A stretch of DNA of 60,812 bases, from contig NZ_RBDY01000039.1 of NCBI RefSeq assembly GCF_003626575.1, positions 1 through 60,812 of the forward strand. Reading direction: 5' to 3'. The notes under the pieces were generated by a model. That model saw only the letters and a program-made list of their open reading frames with translations, was not told where the DNA came from and made no database searches. This stretch comes from Streptomyces radicis (GTDB taxonomy: Bacteria > Actinomycetota > Actinomycetes > Streptomycetales > Streptomycetaceae). Shown piece by piece: positions 58,477 through 60,812 of the stretch; position 1 is the stretch's first letter; every line of letters starts with the position of its first letter. Both the position numbers and the translations under genes were made by a program.

Positions 58477-58523
58477 AATCAGAATTGCAAATTTCTTCAA
58501 GTCAGCACATCATCATCTATGTA
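58477..58523 (+). promoter_or_regulatory. AT-rich control region of the ArsR-SulP operon
   Basis: A sudden AT-rich stretch contains AATTGCAAATT (58482-58492), a quasi-palindrome around TTGCAA, and TATGTA (58518-58523) as a possible -10. It is the only such island in this part of the window and suits binding of the ArsR repressor. Confidence 0.45.
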
Positions 58524-58586
58524 AGAGCCGGGCCCGCGGGGGGCGGGCCCGGGCGGTGGCAGGGCGATGTGCCGGTGGGCGAAGGG

Positions 58587-58940
58587 ATGTGTGGCGGGGT
58601 GCAGGTTCCGCTGTATCAGGCGAAAGCGGAGTTCTTCAGGATGCTGGGGCATCCGGTGCGCATCCGCGTGCTCGAGCTGTTGCAGGACGGCCCGAAGCCG
58701 GTGCGGGAGCTGCTCACGGCGATCGAGGTGGAGCCGTCCAGCCTCTCGCAGCAGCTCGCGGTGTTGCGCCGGTCCGGGATCGTCACCTCGACGCGGGAGG
58801 GCGCGACGGTGGTCTATGCCCTGGCCGGTGGGGATGTGGCGGACCTGATGCGGGCCGCGCGGCGGATCCTGACGGAGATGCTGGCCGGGCGCGGCGAGCT
58901 GCTGGCCGAGTTGCGGGAAGCCGAGGCCGCCGCGGAGTGA
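58587..58940 (+). CDS. ArsR-family transcriptional regulator
   Basis: About 117 residues; the conserved part starts VPLYQAKAEFFRMLGHPVRI and continues RVLELLQDGPKPVRELLTAI, EVEPSSLSQQLAVLRRSGIV and STREGATVVYALAGGDVADL. No CVC metal motif is present, so it is not a classical As/Cd sensor; redox or ion sensing is possible. The start is uncertain (ATG 58587 or GTG 58599). It overlaps the SulP GTG by 4 bases. The pair probably forms one operon in which the regulator controls transport. Confidence 0.85.
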   Translation: MCGGVQVPLYQAKAEFFRMLGHPVRIRVLELLQDGPKPVRELLTAIEVEPSSLSQQLAVLRRSGIVTSTREGATVVYALAGGDVADLMRAARRILTEMLAGRGELLAELREAEAAAE

Positions 58941-60691
58941 GCACGTTCTCGGGCCGGGCGTGGGGCCCGGTGCGCTCGCTGCTGCCCGCGCGCGCCGATG
59001 TCGCCGCGGTGCGGCGCGGCTGGCGGCGGGATCTGCTGGCCGGGCTGACGGTGGCCATCGTCGCCCTGCCCCTCGCGCTGGGCTTCGGCGTCTCCTCCGG
59101 GCTGGGGGCCGAGGCGGGCCTCGCGACGGCGGTGGTGGCCGGTGCGGTGGCCGCCGTGTTCGGCGGCTCGAACCTCCAGGTGTCCGGGCCGACCGGCGCG
59201 ATGACCGTGGTGCTGGTGCCGATCGTGGCCGAGCACGGACCCGCGGCCGTTCTCGCGGTCGGCCTGCTGGCCGGGTTGATGCTGATCGGCCTGGCGTTCG
59301 CCCGCGCCGGACGCTACATGAGCTATGTGCCCGCGCCCGTCGTGGAGGGGTTCACGCTCGGCATCGCGTGCGTGATCGGCCTTCAGCAGGTGCCGGGCGC
59401 CCTGGGCGTCGAGCAGCCCGAGGGCGAGAGGGTCCTGGTCGTGGCGTGGCGGGCGGTGGAGGAGTGGGCGCGCTCCCCCCAGTGGACCGCGCTCGGCCTC
59501 GCCGCGGGCGTGGCCGTGATCATGCTGCTCGGCGCCCGGTGGCGGCCCGCCGTTCCGTTCTCGATCCTCGCCGTGGCCGCCGCGACGCTGGCCGCGCAGG
59601 CGTTCGGGCTCGAGGGCGCCCCCGCGATCGGGGACCTGCCCGCCGGGCTGCCCGCCCCCAGCCTCGGCTTCCTCGACCCGGGCGAGGTGGGCTCCCTGAT
59701 CGCCCCCGCGGTGGCGGTCGCGGCGCTGGCCGGTCTGGAGTCCCTGCTGTCCGCGTCCGTCGCCGACGGCATGACGGTGGGACAACGACACGATCCCGAC
59801 CGGGAGTTGTTCGGTCAGGGGCTGGCGAACGTCGCCGCCCCCCTGTTCGGCGGGGTACCCGCGACCGGGGCGATCGCCAGGACCGCGGTGAACGTCCGCT
59901 CGGGCGCCACCTCGCGGCTTGCCGCCCTCGCCCACGCCGCGGTGCTCGCGGTGATCGTCTTCGCCGCCGCCTCCCTCGTGTCCCGGATCCCGCTCGCCGC
60001 GTTGGCCGGGGTGCTGCTCGCCACGGCGGTGCGCATGGTCGAGGTGGGCTCGCTGCGCGCGATGGCCAGGGCCACCCGGGCCGACGCGGCCGTACTGGTC
60101 CTGACCGCCCTGGCCACCCTGGTCCTCGACCTGGTCTACGCCGTCCTCATCGGCCTGCTCGTCGCCGGAACGCTCGCGCTGCGGGCGGTGGCGCGCCAGG
60201 CCCGCCTCGAGCAGGTCCCCTTCCACGCGGATCTGCCAGGCGAGCACAGCGAGGAGGAACGCCGGCTGCTGGCCGAGCACATCGTGGCCTACCGCATCGA
60301 CGGGCCGCTGTTCTTCGCCGCCGCCCACCGCTTTCTCCTCGAGCTCACCGAGGTCGCCGACGTGCGCGTCGTCATCCTGCGCATGTCCCGCGTCACCACC
60401 GTCGACGCCACGGGCGCGCTCGTCCTCAAGGACGCCGTGGAGAAGCTGCGGCGGCGCGGCATCGTCGTCCTCGCGTCGGGCATCCGCCCGGGGCAGCACA
60501 CGGCGCTGGCCTCCGTCGGCGCGCTCGATCTCCTCCACCCGGACGGCCACACCACCTACGCCCACACGCCCGATGCCATCCAGGCCGCCCGTCGGCACCT
60601 CCACCTCACCGGGGTACTTCCCGCCGCCACCGCCCCACCGGCCGTGCCCGAGCAGCGATCCGCCCCCGCGGCCGGGGAGTCCATCCCCTAG
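58937..60691 (+). CDS. SulP-family anion transporter with STAS domain
   Basis: 584 residues. A SLC26/SulP core of 12-14 helices starts RRDLLAGLTVAIVALPLALG, with the family motifs FGGSNLQVSGPTGAMTVVLV and YVPAPVVEGFTLGIACVIGL, then LFGQGLANVAAPLFGGVPAT and GAIARTAVNVRSGATSRLAA. The C-terminal STAS domain has VVILRMSRVTTVDATGALVL, where the phosphorylatable-Ser position is Thr (DATGALV). Likely sulfate or bicarbonate uptake. The end (PAAGESIP) and its stop lie at the edge of a possible insertion element. GTG start coupled to ArsR. Confidence 0.9.
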   Translation: MSTFSGRAWGPVRSLLPARADVAAVRRGWRRDLLAGLTVAIVALPLALGFGVSSGLGAEAGLATAVVAGAVAAVFGGSNLQVSGPTGAMTVVLVPIVAEHGPAAVLAVGLLAGLMLIGLAFARAGRYMSYVPAPVVEGFTLGIACVIGLQQVPGALGVEQPEGERVLVVAWRAVEEWARSPQWTALGLAAGVAVIMLLGARWRPAVPFSILAVAAATLAAQAFGLEGAPAIGDLPAGLPAPSLGFLDPGEVGSLIAPAVAVAALAGLESLLSASVADGMTVGQRHDPDRELFGQGLANVAAPLFGGVPATGAIARTAVNVRSGATSRLAALAHAAVLAVIVFAAASLVSRIPLAALAGVLLATAVRMVEVGSLRAMARATRADAAVLVLTALATLVLDLVYAVLIGLLVAGTLALRAVARQARLEQVPFHADLPGEHSEEERRLLAEHIVAYRIDGPLFFAAAHRFLLELTEVADVRVVILRMSRVTTVDATGALVLKDAVEKLRRRGIVVLASGIRPGQHTALASVGALDLLHPDGHTTYAHTPDAIQAARRHLHLTGVLPAATAPPAVPEQRSAPAAGESIP

Positions 60692-60812
60692 TACTACAGG
60701 GCTAGATCTTGATCATGGGGTGATGGGAGGCTGGGGCTGTGGCCACGACCCAACGCTGTGATCCAGATCGTTCGTCGGACGCCGTCGGCCCGGCCGATTT
60801 AGCTGTCTGGGA
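60689..60812 (+). mobile_element. Possible left end of an insertion element
   Basis: From the SulP stop the sequence TAGTACTACAGGGCTAGATC and TTGATCATGG changes character; similar words seem familiar to me from Streptomyces insertion-sequence borders. A frame from GTG 60739 (VATTQRCDPDRSSDAVGPAD LAVW) stays open to the window edge and could be the N-terminus of a transposase. Evidence is thin; it rests on composition and recall. Confidence 0.3.

Overview
The window looks like a piece of a Streptomyces (or very close actinomycete) chromosome. It is extremely GC-rich, GTG starts are common, and it carries whiI, rok7B7-xylFGH, ngcEFG, dxs, hemE/hemG/hemQ, acnA and an XRE-MurA gene in an order that I recall from the S. 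coelicolor core region around SCO5974 to SCO6061. Both ends carry insertion-sequence material: an IS630-type transposase C-terminus at the left and a possible element start at the right. The window may therefore be a contig that stops at multicopy elements.

Layout. 0-5 kb is accessory: a divergent MarR/MFS pair, a TetR remnant, a nested inverted-repeat element (2.2-3.0 kb), an aminoglycoside-phosphotransferase-like kinase, an orphan promoter with a perfect CebR box followed by a hairpin, and an alpha/beta hydrolase. 5-16 kb holds an FHA protein, a GNAT, treZ, a PfkB kinase, msrB, murC, a UspA-like protein, a RibD-type reductase, zapE and a PPK2 kinase. 16-18.2 kb is a three-gene cassette: a DUF692/MNIO enzyme, a translationally coupled small protein, and a membrane protein with a Gly-rich, Cys-containing tail. 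I regard this as the best candidate for an undescribed peptide-modification system.

18.2-21.4 kb is a haem block (hemQ, hemG, hemE). 22.5 kb is the sporulation regulator whiI with a sigma-WhiG-type promoter. Then come RNase D, fadA-fadB, a VOC protein and dxs. 31-39 kb holds two sugar uptake systems, xylFGH with rok7B7 and the ngcEFG GlcNAc/chitobiose-type transporter with a DasR-like site. 39.5-44 kb is aconitase, divergent from an XRE-MurA fusion. The two start regions share the dyad ATCTC-N6-GAGAT, which suggests common control.

44-46.2 kb is a tight operon of a 16-cysteine double-psi beta-barrel-like protein with no signal peptide, a Tat-exported protein and a MauE-type redox membrane protein. 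This is a second candidate system. 46-57 kb has a GNAT, an Nramp relative lacking the canonical metal motifs, the fused relics of a Hen1/Pnkp RNA-repair operon, the arginine deiminase pathway genes arcA and argF, a ChrA transporter, a secreted beta-trefoil protein, an Lrp regulator, an F420-type oxidoreductase and a deaminase, then decayed WXG100-like genes. 57.3-60.7 kb has a divergent TetR/NTF2 pair with two operators and an ArsR-SulP operon.

Family assignments rest on motif recognition and remembered gene order. No database search was possible.
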